DNA of 64,000 nucleotides from Polyangiaceae bacterium. GTDB lineage: Bacteria > Myxococcota_A > Polyangia > Polyangiales > Polyangiaceae. This document shows, in pieces, positions 18,787 through 26,424 of the stretch. The position numbers were made by a program, and so were the translations under genes. Position 1 is the stretch's first letter; every line of letters starts with the position of its first letter. Location of the stretch: assembly GCA_015075635.1 (NCBI GenBank), contig JABTUA010000001.1, positions 496,001 to 560,000 on the forward strand, given 5' to 3'. The notes under the pieces are model-generated. The model was not told the origin of the DNA and made no database searches. It was given only the letters and a program-made list of their open reading frames with translations.

Positions 18787-18834
18787 GATGAGCTTCGTCG
18801 CGCTTGGCATAACGCGTGGCACCCACGCGCAACC

Positions 18835-18851
18835 GCTGCACTGAGCGAGTC
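18835..18851. repeat. 17-bp direct repeat, right copy
   Basis: Identical to 17457-17473 (gctgcactgagcgagtc). To its right begins the promoter region of the toxin-antitoxin-like pair at 18878. If the block between the copies is removed, the COG3014-like gene would sit directly before that pair. Confidence 0.6.
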
Positions 18852-18877
18852 GCCGCGGGGCGTGCTAGATTTGGTGC

Positions 18878-19105
18878 GTGATTCGCGATCCGCTGAACGA
18901 GGAGACCTTCATCCGGGTCGTCGGCCGTCGGAGCCAGGCACCCATCGGACAGCCGCCCTCGCCGGCCGCACGGGACGCTTTGACGCGCATGGCCCGCTAC
19001 CGCACCCGCGCACCGAAGGGCATCTTTCGTTACCAAAGTCACGAGGAAGCCAACGCCGACCGGCAGCGCTGGACGGTCGATGCGGTCGTCGAGAACCAGC
19101 GGTGA
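18878..19105 (+). CDS. small antitoxin-like protein next to a nucleotidyltransferase
   Basis: The 75-residue protein starts with GTG at 18878 and ends 3 bp before the TTG start of the next gene. It contains MARYRTRAPKGIFRYQSHEEAN, with 'PKG.FRY.SHEEA' being a motif I associate with short proteins encoded ahead of nucleotidyltransferase genes. It has no membrane segment. By position and size it is likely the antitoxin or accessory partner of the following gene; this is inference. Confidence 0.65.
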   Translation: MIRDPLNEETFIRVVGRRSQAPIGQPPSPAARDALTRMARYRTRAPKGIFRYQSHEEANADRQRWTVDAVVENQR

Positions 19106-19108
19106 TCC

Positions 19109-19615
19109 TTGGCTGACGACGAGCGCTTCACACGTCCGGCCACCTGGGAGGACGTGATTCGCTTGGCAGAGCTCTTCGCGAAGCACGGGGTCGCCTGGGC
19201 GTTGATCGGCGGGTACGCCATCGCGGCCCACGGTTTCGTGCGCTTCTCGGAGGACGTCGACGTGCTCGTCGATCCGTCACCCGAGAACGCAAGGCGATGG
19301 ATAGCGGCGCTCTCGGAGCTCCCCGACCATGCCGCGCGCGACCTCGCCGGCCAGGAGCGCCTGTTCGTCGACGAGGGTCCGTATGCCATCCGGGTGAACG
19401 ACGAGTTCACGGTGGACGTGATGCCGGCCGCGTGTGGCCACGGGTGGGAGGAGCTGGCTCCGCACATCGAAGCGCGAGAGGTCGATGGGGTTGCCATTCC
19501 GGTGCTCGGTCTCGCGGGCCTGCTCCTGACCAAGCAGGGAATGCGAGACCGCGACCGGGCGGACGCAGCCGTGCTGCGGGCCGCCCTCGAGCGTCTCCGC
19601 GGCGAGTCCGGGTGA
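19109..19615 (+). CDS. nucleotidyltransferase-fold protein, probable toxin
   Basis: The 168-residue protein has the minimal nucleotidyltransferase signature: ALIGGYAIAAHGFVRFSEDV then DVLVD, giving the GG motif and the S-x-D-x-D metal site, with a later Asp in FTVDVMP. Such small enzymes are often toxins of type II or type IV systems (MNT or AbiEii relatives) that modify tRNA or proteins with nucleotides. Start is TTG at 19109, right after the small upstream gene, giving a two-gene operon. It lies between the two sets of duplicated gene ends, so it may have been part of the recombination events. Confidence 0.8.
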   Translation: MADDERFTRPATWEDVIRLAELFAKHGVAWALIGGYAIAAHGFVRFSEDVDVLVDPSPENARRWIAALSELPDHAARDLAGQERLFVDEGPYAIRVNDEFTVDVMPAACGHGWEELAPHIEAREVDGVAIPVLGLAGLLLTKQGMRDRDRADAAVLRAALERLRGESG

Positions 19616-19627
19616 ACCCCGGAAGCG

Positions 19628-19788
19628 TCAGCGCGACGCCGGAATCGACGGGTGCAGCGCCGTCAGCTCCTCGACCAGCGCGCGCGTGTACTCTTCGGTC
19701 GTACCCGCCCCACCGCCGATGATGCGGGCGCCGTTCGAGTCGAGCTCGAGGGCGCGGGCGGCCCAGCGGCCCGGATCGACTTCCGCTG
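19628..19788 (-). pseudogene. 3' fragment of a homocysteine S-methyltransferase-like gene (copy 2)
   Basis: This matches 17472-17632 with about a dozen differences and also the end of the intact gene at 31715. It carries the stop codon but no 5' part. It lies 12 bp beyond the stop of the nucleotidyltransferase gene, on the other strand, exactly mirroring how copy 1 follows the COG3014-like gene. The same junction to the FGE-like tail (the string ctccgtctactgcgtctc) is present in both copies, so the two are related by duplication after the fusion formed. Confidence 0.85.
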
Positions 19789-19800
19789 TCCCGGCTCCGT

Positions 19801-19983
19801 CTACTGCGTCTCGACGTCAGCACAGCAACGGAAGCCGATGTCGTACGACACATCGTGCGCCGGCGGGACGACGGGATCGCAGGTCACGGCAGTCACGGCC
19901 ATCGAGCCAAAGCCGTGCATCGCACAGCCCTTCCCGGGCGTCTCACACTCCGCCGTCCATTCCTGCACGCTCCCGACGAGATC
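19801..19983 (-). pseudogene. 3' fragment of the FGE-domain lipoprotein gene
   Basis: This 183-bp segment repeats 17645-17827 with only about two differences, ending abruptly inside the region encoding DLVGSVQEW. It retains the stop codon and encodes the terminal GFRCCADVETQ but has no domain core or start. The near identity here contrasts with the more diverged methyltransferase fragment directly beside it (about 92%). Confidence 0.9.
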
Positions 19984-20207
19984 TTGGTGTCCAGCAGGTG
20001 CCGAGCGCATAGTGACCGAGCATCGCGTCGCACCTTCAGCAGATCCGCCCGGAATCGTCGCCGGGTGCAGAGCGACGCGTCCCCTCCAGCCGCGTGAGCG
20101 CGAGCCTGAGGAGCGACGCTGCGAGAGTTGCCAGGACCTTCCTGCTCGCGCTCACCGGCTAAGGAGGGGACCGCGGAGCGAAGCGACGCGAGGGGAGGCA
20201 GGAGAAG
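19984..20207. other. unassigned spacer inside the duplicated patch
   Basis: These 224 bp join the FGE-like fragment to the COG3014-like fragment. I see no supported ORF and no match elsewhere in the window. It may be the remnant of yet another gene or foreign sequence. Confidence 0.4.
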
Positions 20208-20385
20208 CCGACACGCGGACACGCGCAGCTGGTCCACGCTGCCGGCGCGGGTGGCCTTCGGCCGCGTCTGGGTGAAGCCCGGCACGCACACGGTGTGGCT
20301 CGGCGCGCGCAGCCTCGGCAAGAGTCAGCGCATCACGCTCCGGAAGGGCGGCTTCGGCGTGGTGAACCCGACGGTGTCGAACTGA
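20208..20385 (+). pseudogene. 3' fragment of the COG3014-like lipoprotein gene
   Basis: The segment corresponds to the last 180 bp of the gene ending at 17466, at about 90% identity, with a one-base deletion near 20216 and a changed end (the product ends NPTVSN instead of NLTVLH). It keeps the stop codon at 20383-20385 and encodes the recognisable WVKPGTHTVWLGARS. No start or upstream domain exists, so it is a dead copy. The higher divergence than the FGE fragment suggests an older event. Confidence 0.9.
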
Positions 20386-20474
20386 ACGATCGGTCGGGCG
20401 CCCTGGTCACCGGCGCACGAGCCGCGCGCTAGGGACTAGCCTCCTCGCGCGCGTTCGAGTTAGCCTCCGCGGTC

Positions 20475-22337
20475 ATGCTTCGCGACAAGTATCACCTGCT
20501 CACCCTGCCCCTCGCCGCGCTCTTCCTCGGCGGATGTCCCGACCCGAACCGGCCCGGGGCATCCGGTCCGAGCGTGGCGGACATCCGCAAATCCGAGGCC
20601 GTCTACGTGATCGAGGCCAAGGGCCACCCGCTGATCGTGGACTGGCAGCCCGAGCATCGCGGCGACCTCGAGGTGGCCATGCGCGAGGGCGTGGCGGTGG
20701 TGGGCTACGACGCGAACGGGCTCCGGCTGCTCAAGGACTGCCACATCGACGGCAGCTACGGCTTCATCGGCGTGAACACCAAGGAGCAGCTCATCAAGCT
20801 CCAGAGCGCCGACGAGGTGAAGGCGAACTTGCCCGCCGGCGGCATCGGCATCCTGGCCAGCCTGGGCGCCGAGCTGGGCAAGAGCAGCGAGATCGACATC
20901 GCGATCATCATGGTCGGCAAGAAGAAGACGACCTGGGCGAACGCCTCGCGCAAGGATCTGAAGGGCAGCTGTGCCGGCGCATCTCACTTCGTGCGCGGCG
21001 CCACCATCGGCGCCTTCGCGCTGCGCAGCGCCGCAAAGGGGCAAGCCCGCACCGCTGCCGAGGTCTTCGGCGCCGGCGTCTCCGCGAGCTTCAAGGACAG
21101 CAAGCAGCTCCAGAGCATCGACGGCGCGCTGGAGGCGTGCCGTCAGGCTTCCCCCGACGCCAACGGTCCGCCGCCACAGTGCGGCGCGCTGCTCCGGCTC
21201 GAGCTGGTGCGCCTGGACGAAGGCGCTTCGACCAAGCCCGCAGCCGACAAGCCCGCAATCGAGGCCAAGCTGACCTCGGAGGCCGAGGTCTGTCCCCAGG
21301 GGTTCGTCTTCGCCGAGGGCAAGTGCACCAAGCCCACCGCGGATCTGCCCCACGCCTGCAAGCTCGGAGACGTGCGGGACTGCAGCGTGCAGTGCGAGCG
21401 CGGCAGCATGGAGAGCTGCGACACGCTCGGGAACATGTTCGTCTCGGGTCAAGGGGTGAGCGCGAGCGCCACCGAGGCCGTGAAGCTCTTCGCCAAGGCG
21501 TGCCAAGGCGGCCTCGGCAACGGTTGCTACAACCTGGGAGTGATGCTCCAGAACGGCAACGGCGTCGCCAAAGACGAAGGCAAGGCGGTGCAGCTCTACG
21601 CGGCGGCTTGCAAGGACGGCGTCGCGATGGGGTGCAGCAACGCGGGGCGCTCCACGCTGTGGGGCATGGGGGTGAACAAGGACGCGGCGCTGGGCGTCAA
21701 GCTGCTGGAGCTGGGCTGCAACGGCGGCGACGAGCATGCGTGCAGCGATCTCGGCGTGATGATGCTCGGCGGGATCGGCGGCCTGACCCAAGACGAGCGC
21801 AAGTCGGTGCAGCTCTTCAAGCGCGCCTGCGACGGCAACGTCCCGACCGGGTGCACGAACCTGGCCTACATGGTCGAGTTCGGTCGCGGCGTGCAGAAGA
21901 ACGCGGCGCTGGCTGCGGAGATCTACTCGCGCGCCTGCGACGCCCATCCTTCGGCCTGCGCGGTGCAAGGGATCGCGCTGATGTACGACCTGGGCGGTCG
22001 CAAGAAGGACTCGAAGCGGTCGGGCGCCGAGCTCCAGAAGGCCTGCGAGCTGAGCGTCAAGGCGGGCGCCGCGTCGAACTCGGGTGAGCTCCTGGCCTGC
22101 ATCCTGCGCAACGAGCTGTACGGCGACAAGTACAAGGTCGACATGCAGATGGCCGACGGCGCGGTTCAGACCTGGGCCGAGACCTGCAAGGCGGGGACGG
22201 CGCGAGACTGTACGGGCCTCGGCGTGGTGCTCTGGGGCGTGGGCAAGCGCGAGGAAGCCAAGAAGCTGGTCAAGCTCGGCTGCAGCATGGGCGACGCCTG
22301 GGGCTGCGAGCTCGCCAAGCTCGGCCCGCTGCGCTGA
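20475..22337 (+). CDS. lipoprotein with Cys-bridged Sel1-like repeats
   Basis: The 620-residue lipoprotein (lipobox F-L-G-G-C, Cys21) has an N-terminal domain of about 270 residues that I do not recognise, then from residue about 300 a run of 36-residue Sel1-like repeats such as ACQGGLGNGCYNLGVMLQNG and ACKDGVAMGCSNAGRS. Each repeat has two Cys spaced as in Helicobacter cysteine-rich proteins, where they form a disulfide inside every helical hairpin. The solenoid probably binds protein or peptidoglycan partners on the outer face of a membrane. ATG at 20475. The following TPR gene lies 124 bp downstream with a hairpin between. Confidence 0.85.
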   Translation: MLRDKYHLLTLPLAALFLGGCPDPNRPGASGPSVADIRKSEAVYVIEAKGHPLIVDWQPEHRGDLEVAMREGVAVVGYDANGLRLLKDCHIDGSYGFIGVNTKEQLIKLQSADEVKANLPAGGIGILASLGAELGKSSEIDIAIIMVGKKKTTWANASRKDLKGSCAGASHFVRGATIGAFALRSAAKGQARTAAEVFGAGVSASFKDSKQLQSIDGALEACRQASPDANGPPPQCGALLRLELVRLDEGASTKPAADKPAIEAKLTSEAEVCPQGFVFAEGKCTKPTADLPHACKLGDVRDCSVQCERGSMESCDTLGNMFVSGQGVSASATEAVKLFAKACQGGLGNGCYNLGVMLQNGNGVAKDEGKAVQLYAAACKDGVAMGCSNAGRSTLWGMGVNKDAALGVKLLELGCNGGDEHACSDLGVMMLGGIGGLTQDERKSVQLFKRACDGNVPTGCTNLAYMVEFGRGVQKNAALAAEIYSRACDAHPSACAVQGIALMYDLGGRKKDSKRSGAELQKACELSVKAGAASNSGELLACILRNELYGDKYKVDMQMADGAVQTWAETCKAGTARDCTGLGVVLWGVGKREEAKKLVKLGCSMGDAWGCELAKLGPLR

Positions 22338-22353
22338 GGCTCGGCCTTCGAAG

Positions 22354-22374
22354 GGCTCGGCGCTCCGCCGAGCC
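22354..22374 (+). terminator. perfect 9-bp hairpin after the Sel1 gene
   Basis: Ggctcggcg (22354-22362) and cgccgagcc (22366-22374) pair exactly around a 3-nt loop, 17 bp after the stop at 22337. No T-run follows, so it would be a weak or factor-dependent terminator, or an mRNA 3' stabiliser. Confidence 0.4.
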
Positions 22375-22461
22375 GCCCAAGAACGCGCGCGCTCCGGGGT
22401 TCCAACCCGCCGAGAACGAACAACGGCTCGGCGGCGGTCCGAGGAGACCGGAGGTCGTGCG

Positions 22462-25400
22462 ATGAAGTGGACGTGTGTCTTCGGCGTGTGCCTAACGCTC
22501 GCGGGGCTGTCGAGCAGCGCGCGCGCGAGTCAATGCCTGGGTCCGGAGGCGAGCGCGGCGCTCACGAGCTGCCCCGCCGAGGCCAAGAAGGTGCGGGCCG
22601 GCGCGCGCGCTCCAGTCAGCATGAAGTCGCTGCCGGCTCCGAAGAAGGCAGCTGAAAAGCCCCCGCCTCCGCCGCCGGTGCCCCCCGACGATCGCGACGC
22701 GCGCAACGCCAAGAAGAAGCTGCGATCGCTGTCGCTCCTGATCCAAGAAACGCACGGGCTCGAGCGTCTCTTGAAGCGGACGAGCAAGAAGAGCCCCGAT
22801 CACCTCCAGCTCCAGAAGCGTCTGGCCGACGACTACGCGGAGATCGAGGCGGTCGCGCGCGCGGCGGGCGACCAGGCGGAGCGCGACATCGCGCGCCACA
22901 AGGCCAAGAACGCGAAGGCCACGGCCAAGGCGCGCGCCGAAGCGGCGCGAGCGAAGAAGACGGTGCTCTCCGCTCGCGCCAACGCCATCCGCCAGTACCG
23001 CGCCATCAAGGCCGACCACCCGAGCTACGCGAAGCTCGACGAGGTGCTGTATTACCTGGCGTACGAGCACGAGCAGGCGGGGGACGCCGCTTCGGCGCGC
23101 AAGGTCTACCTCGAGCTGATCGAGAAGGCTCCGAAGAGCGGCTACGTGCCGCGGGCGTACCTGGCCTTCGGCGAGCTGTTCTTCCACGAAGCCATCGGAG
23201 ACCCGAGCAAGTGGCCCCTGGCCGAGCAGGCGTACCGCGAAGCCGCCAAGTACCCTCCTCCTGGCAACGCGGTGTACGGCATCGCGCGTCACAAACTGGC
23301 GTACGTGTACTGGAACCAAGCCGACCTGCCTCGGGCGCTCAGTGAGCTGAAGGCGGTGATCGAGTGGGGGACGCGCTACGCTTCGCTGCCCAACGCGCGG
23401 GCGCTCGGCCGGTCGGCCCGTCGTGACAGCGTGGCGGTGTACGCCGCGAGCGGCGCGGCGGAGCGCGCGTTCTCGTTCTTCGAGCCGCTGGCCGGCGCGG
23501 AGACGCTCGCGCTGCTCGAAGAGCTCGGCGTCGCGTACCTGGACATCGGGCGCTACGCCGAGGCGGTCACGCTGTACCGGGAGCTCGCCCGGAGAAACCC
23601 CGGACCGCGGGAGTGCCACTACCAGGGTCAGGTCACCCTCGCGACCCAGGCCCAGAAGAGCTCGGACAAGGACGCGATCGGCCGGGAGCTGTCGCGGCTA
23701 TTGGGCGAGCGCGACAAGCTCGACAAGAGCGACGCTCCCGCCGCCACGAAGCTCGCGTGCGCGAACCAGACCGCCGAGCTGATGAGCGAGACCGCCATGG
23801 CCTGGCACCTGGAGGCGGTGGGCTCGGGTGGCGTGCGCGGCACCAACGACCCGCGCACCCTGGACCGAGCCGCGGAGCTCTACGCGAAGATCCTGGCGAG
23901 CTTCGCCAAGCAGGACTTCGCGCGCTTCACCTTCCCGCGCTTCGTGCGACAAGACTGGCCGACCCTGGGCAAGATCGCCTACGCGCGCGCCGACCTCTAC
24001 TACGCCCGGGGGCGTTGGGACGACTGTGCGAAGGCCTTCGACGAGGTGTTCCAGGACAACCCCAAGGGCGCGGACGCGAGCGAGGCGGCCTACGCCAGCC
24101 TGCTGTGCCATCAGAAGCTCAGGGATCAGGCACGGAAGGGCCGATCGGACCGGGAGGGACGCGGTCTCGGTCCGGGCTCCAGCCAGGGTCCTGCTTGGCA
24201 GACGCTGGCTCCCAAGCCCCTCGGTGCCCTCGATCGCCGCATGCTCGCCGCCTTCGATCGCTACCTGTGCTGGGTCGATCCCGGCCAGGCTGGCGTCGAT
24301 CAGCACGTCGAGGTCGAGCTCGCGCGGGCTCGGACCTACTACGAGGCGCAGCACTGGGAGGAGGCCGCGATCGCCTTCCGCCACGTAGCGCTCGAGCACG
24401 CGAGTCACGAGGCCGGCATCTACGCCGCGCAACTCTACCTCGAAGCGCTGAACGTGCTCGCCACGCGCGCCGAGCCGCCGCGGGCGAGCTGCATCGACGA
24501 CATGGCCAGGGACGTGCCGAAGCTCTCCGCGCTCTACTGCAAGAGCTCGCGCAAGGACGTGGACGCCGAGCAGTGCGAGGTCCTTGCCCGGGTCGCCATC
24601 GGCGTGGAGCGCACGCGCCTGGAGCAGCTGGTCCGGCGCGCCGACGCGCTGCCCTCGGGCTCGAGCGCCGCCATCGCCCTCTACACCCAGGCCGGCGACG
24701 GCTACCTCGCGCTCTGGCGCGGCCACTGCGAGGGTCCGCTCGCGAAGGGCGAAAAGCCGAAGCAGTGCGACGGCGCCGCCGAGATCCTGACCAATCTGGC
24801 GCGGGCGTACCAGGCCGCGCGCCTGTTGGCGAAGGCGATGCAGGCCCGGGCGGTCTTGCTCGACCCGCGCTACGGCCTGGCGAATACCGAGCACGCCCTG
24901 CGCGCCATCTTCGACACCGGCGCCAACTATCAGGCCATCGCCGTCTACGATCGAGCGGCAGATCACTACGAGCTCTACGTCGACAGGATCTGCCAGAAGT
25001 CGAGGTGCGGCCCGGACGCGGATCAGGCGCTGTTCGACGCCGCGGTGTTGCGCCTGGGCCTGGGCGCACCCGAGCGCGCGCTGGCCAACGCCGAGCGCTA
25101 CGAGCGCTGGTTCGGTGGAAAGAACCCGGCCAGGACGGCACAGCTGCGCTTCGCGGTCGCCGCGAGCTTCGGCGAGCGCGGCAAGTGGGACGAGGCCAGG
25201 AAGCGGCTGTCCGCCGCGATGGGCCTGATCGACAAGCAGGCCGGCCTGGACGTGCGTGTGCTGGCGCACGCGCTCCTCGGCCGCGCGCTCGTCGAGCAGC
25301 GACAGGCAGTCGCAGCGGCGCGGGAGTATCAGCGGGTGCTGGCCCTCTGGTCGGACTCGAAGCGCGCCGCCCAGGAGATCCGCGCGACCGAGCCGGACAG

Positions 25401-26031
25401 CCAGGTCGCCGAGCGCAAGCTGGGCAGGGCGCTGGAGGCGGTGGGGGAGGCGCAGTTCTTCTTCGCCGAGCAGAAGAAGGCGCGGGTCGATGCGCTGCGC
25501 TTCCCCGTCTACAAGGGTCCCGGCACCAAGGAGGCCGTGCGCGAGCACGTCGCCACCAAGGTGAAGGCCTGGGTGCAGGCCAAGCGCCCGCTGATCGAGG
25601 ACGCCAGCGTCGAGTACCGGAAGGTCGCGAACCTTTCGCCCGCCGCGCCGCCTCGCTGGGTCATCGCCTCGGGGGCGCGGGTCGGACACATGTGGGGCAC
25701 GTTCGTGAAGGAGTTTCGCGCGGCGCCCATCCCGGACGCGATCCGGCGCGACCCGGAGCTTCGTGCGGCGTATTACGCCGAGCTCGATCGGATGAGTGAG
25801 CCACAGAAGCTCGTGGCGCGCTCCGCCTACGACACCTGCCTCTCGTATTCGGTCGAGTACCAGTACTGGGACGACAAGAGCCGCGAGTGCGAGGAGTGGC
25901 TGGCCGACAACTACAAGGCCGACTACCACCTGATCGACGAGTTCCGAGGCGCGCCCACCCGCAAGAACGGACCCGAGAGCGAGCGGCCTCGTCCGATCGT
26001 GTTGCCGCTCGCGCTCGGAAGGCGGAGGTGA
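22462..26031 (+). CDS. large exported TPR-repeat protein
   Basis: The 1189-residue protein has a signal peptide (MKWTCVFGVCLTLAGLSSSARA) without a clear lipobox, a Lys/Pro-rich stretch at residues 45-90, a basic helical coil at about 90-180, then many TPR-like helical repeats across the rest (for example YEHEQAGDAASARKVYLELI and YAEAVTLYRELARRNPG). It should act as a periplasmic or surface scaffold. Large TPR proteins of this sort occur in myxobacterial envelope and gliding complexes, but I cannot tie this one to a named member. The last 50 bp, including the stop, are repeated at 30457-30506, within the 108-bp direct repeat. Confidence 0.85.
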   Translation: MKWTCVFGVCLTLAGLSSSARASQCLGPEASAALTSCPAEAKKVRAGARAPVSMKSLPAPKKAAEKPPPPPPVPPDDRDARNAKKKLRSLSLLIQETHGLERLLKRTSKKSPDHLQLQKRLADDYAEIEAVARAAGDQAERDIARHKAKNAKATAKARAEAARAKKTVLSARANAIRQYRAIKADHPSYAKLDEVLYYLAYEHEQAGDAASARKVYLELIEKAPKSGYVPRAYLAFGELFFHEAIGDPSKWPLAEQAYREAAKYPPPGNAVYGIARHKLAYVYWNQADLPRALSELKAVIEWGTRYASLPNARALGRSARRDSVAVYAASGAAERAFSFFEPLAGAETLALLEELGVAYLDIGRYAEAVTLYRELARRNPGPRECHYQGQVTLATQAQKSSDKDAIGRELSRLLGERDKLDKSDAPAATKLACANQTAELMSETAMAWHLEAVGSGGVRGTNDPRTLDRAAELYAKILASFAKQDFARFTFPRFVRQDWPTLGKIAYARADLYYARGRWDDCAKAFDEVFQDNPKGADASEAAYASLLCHQKLRDQARKGRSDREGRGLGPGSSQGPAWQTLAPKPLGALDRRMLAAFDRYLCWVDPGQAGVDQHVEVELARARTYYEAQHWEEAAIAFRHVALEHASHEAGIYAAQLYLEALNVLATRAEPPRASCIDDMARDVPKLSALYCKSSRKDVDAEQCEVLARVAIGVERTRLEQLVRRADALPSGSSAAIALYTQAGDGYLALWRGHCEGPLAKGEKPKQCDGAAEILTNLARAYQAARLLAKAMQARAVLLDPRYGLANTEHALRAIFDTGANYQAIAVYDRAADHYELYVDRICQKSRCGPDADQALFDAAVLRLGLGAPERALANAERYERWFGGKNPARTAQLRFAVAASFGERGKWDEARKRLSAAMGLIDKQAGLDVRVLAHALLGRALVEQRQAVAAAREYQRVLALWSDSKRAAQEIRATEPDSQVAERKLGRALEAVGEAQFFFAEQKKARVDALRFPVYKGPGTKEAVREHVATKVKAWVQAKRPLIEDASVEYRKVANLSPAAPPRWVIASGARVGHMWGTFVKEFRAAPIPDAIRRDPELRAAYYAELDRMSEPQKLVARSAYDTCLSYSVEYQYWDDKSRECEEWLADNYKADYHLIDEFRGAPTRKNGPESERPRPIVLPLALGRRR

Positions 26032-26089
26032 CCTCGTCAGAACGCGACGACGTAGATCTCGCTGCCGAAGTCCGTGGCGGAGTCGCCGC
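25982..26089. repeat. 108-bp direct repeat, left copy
   Basis: Bases 25982-26089 match 30457-30564 in 107 of 108 positions (C at 26065 versus T at 30540). The unit contains the 3' end of the TPR gene (plus strand) joined to the 3' end of the lipoprotein gene at 30512 (minus strand), 5 bp between stops. The two copies bracket a 4,367-bp block. Confidence 0.95.
26037..26089 (-). pseudogene. 3' fragment of the lipoprotein gene at 30512-31696
   Basis: On the minus strand this piece encodes SATDFGSEIYVVAF plus stop, identical in protein to the end of the intact gene save for one residue. It is cut off after about 17 codons at the right edge of the direct repeat. It shows that the TPR gene and the 30.5-kb lipoprotein gene were once direct convergent neighbours. 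Confidence 0.9.
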
Positions 26090-26108
26090 CACCGGCCACG
26101 CCCGGGGC

Positions 26109-26378
26109 ATGAGCGATCCGGAAGAGGGACCGCGCTTTCGGACCTCGCGGGAGGCGTACGACTGGATCCGCCGGGATCCGGCCTTCGACCCCGCAGAGCT
26201 CGTGGTGCTCTACTACGACCACGAGGAGAACCTGGCCGAGGTGGGGCTCGTCGCCTTCGATCCCGAGGGGGAGATCCCGTGGCAACGGGTGCGCGCTCTC
26301 GGCTGGAAGGGCCAGCTGGTATGGAATCGCGACGCACGCGTGGATCGCCTCGCGGAGATCCGCGACACGGATCGGTGA
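26109..26378 (+). CDS. MJ1316/DUF504-like RNA-end recognition domain protein
   Basis: The 89-residue protein reads like a stand-alone MJ1316 (DUF504) domain: YDWIRRDPAFDPAELVVLYYD, EIPWQRVRALGWKG, then LVWNRDARVD. In the family, 'I.WD..FD', 'IP.HRI' and 'VVWDR..R.D' are the conserved blocks, and the domain is linked by comparative genomics to recognition of cyclic phosphate RNA ends and RNA repair. Some positions differ (Gln for the family His in IPWQRV), so binding may be altered. ATG at 26109, 20 bp into the inserted block. No RNA ligase or phosphoesterase is adjacent. Confidence 0.65.
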   Translation: MSDPEEGPRFRTSREAYDWIRRDPAFDPAELVVLYYDHEENLAEVGLVAFDPEGEIPWQRVRALGWKGQLVWNRDARVDRLAEIRDTDR

Positions 26379-26424
26379 TGCTCGCGCGAGCCCGTCCTCG
26401 TGGCGCCGAGCGGGCGGCGACGGA

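Noticed and set aside
23698..26337. 879-codon minus-strand frame opposite the TPR gene
   Set aside because: Arg/Leu/Val/Ala-rich shadow of the TPR coding strand with no motif; the plus-strand frame has a signal peptide and clear helical repeats.
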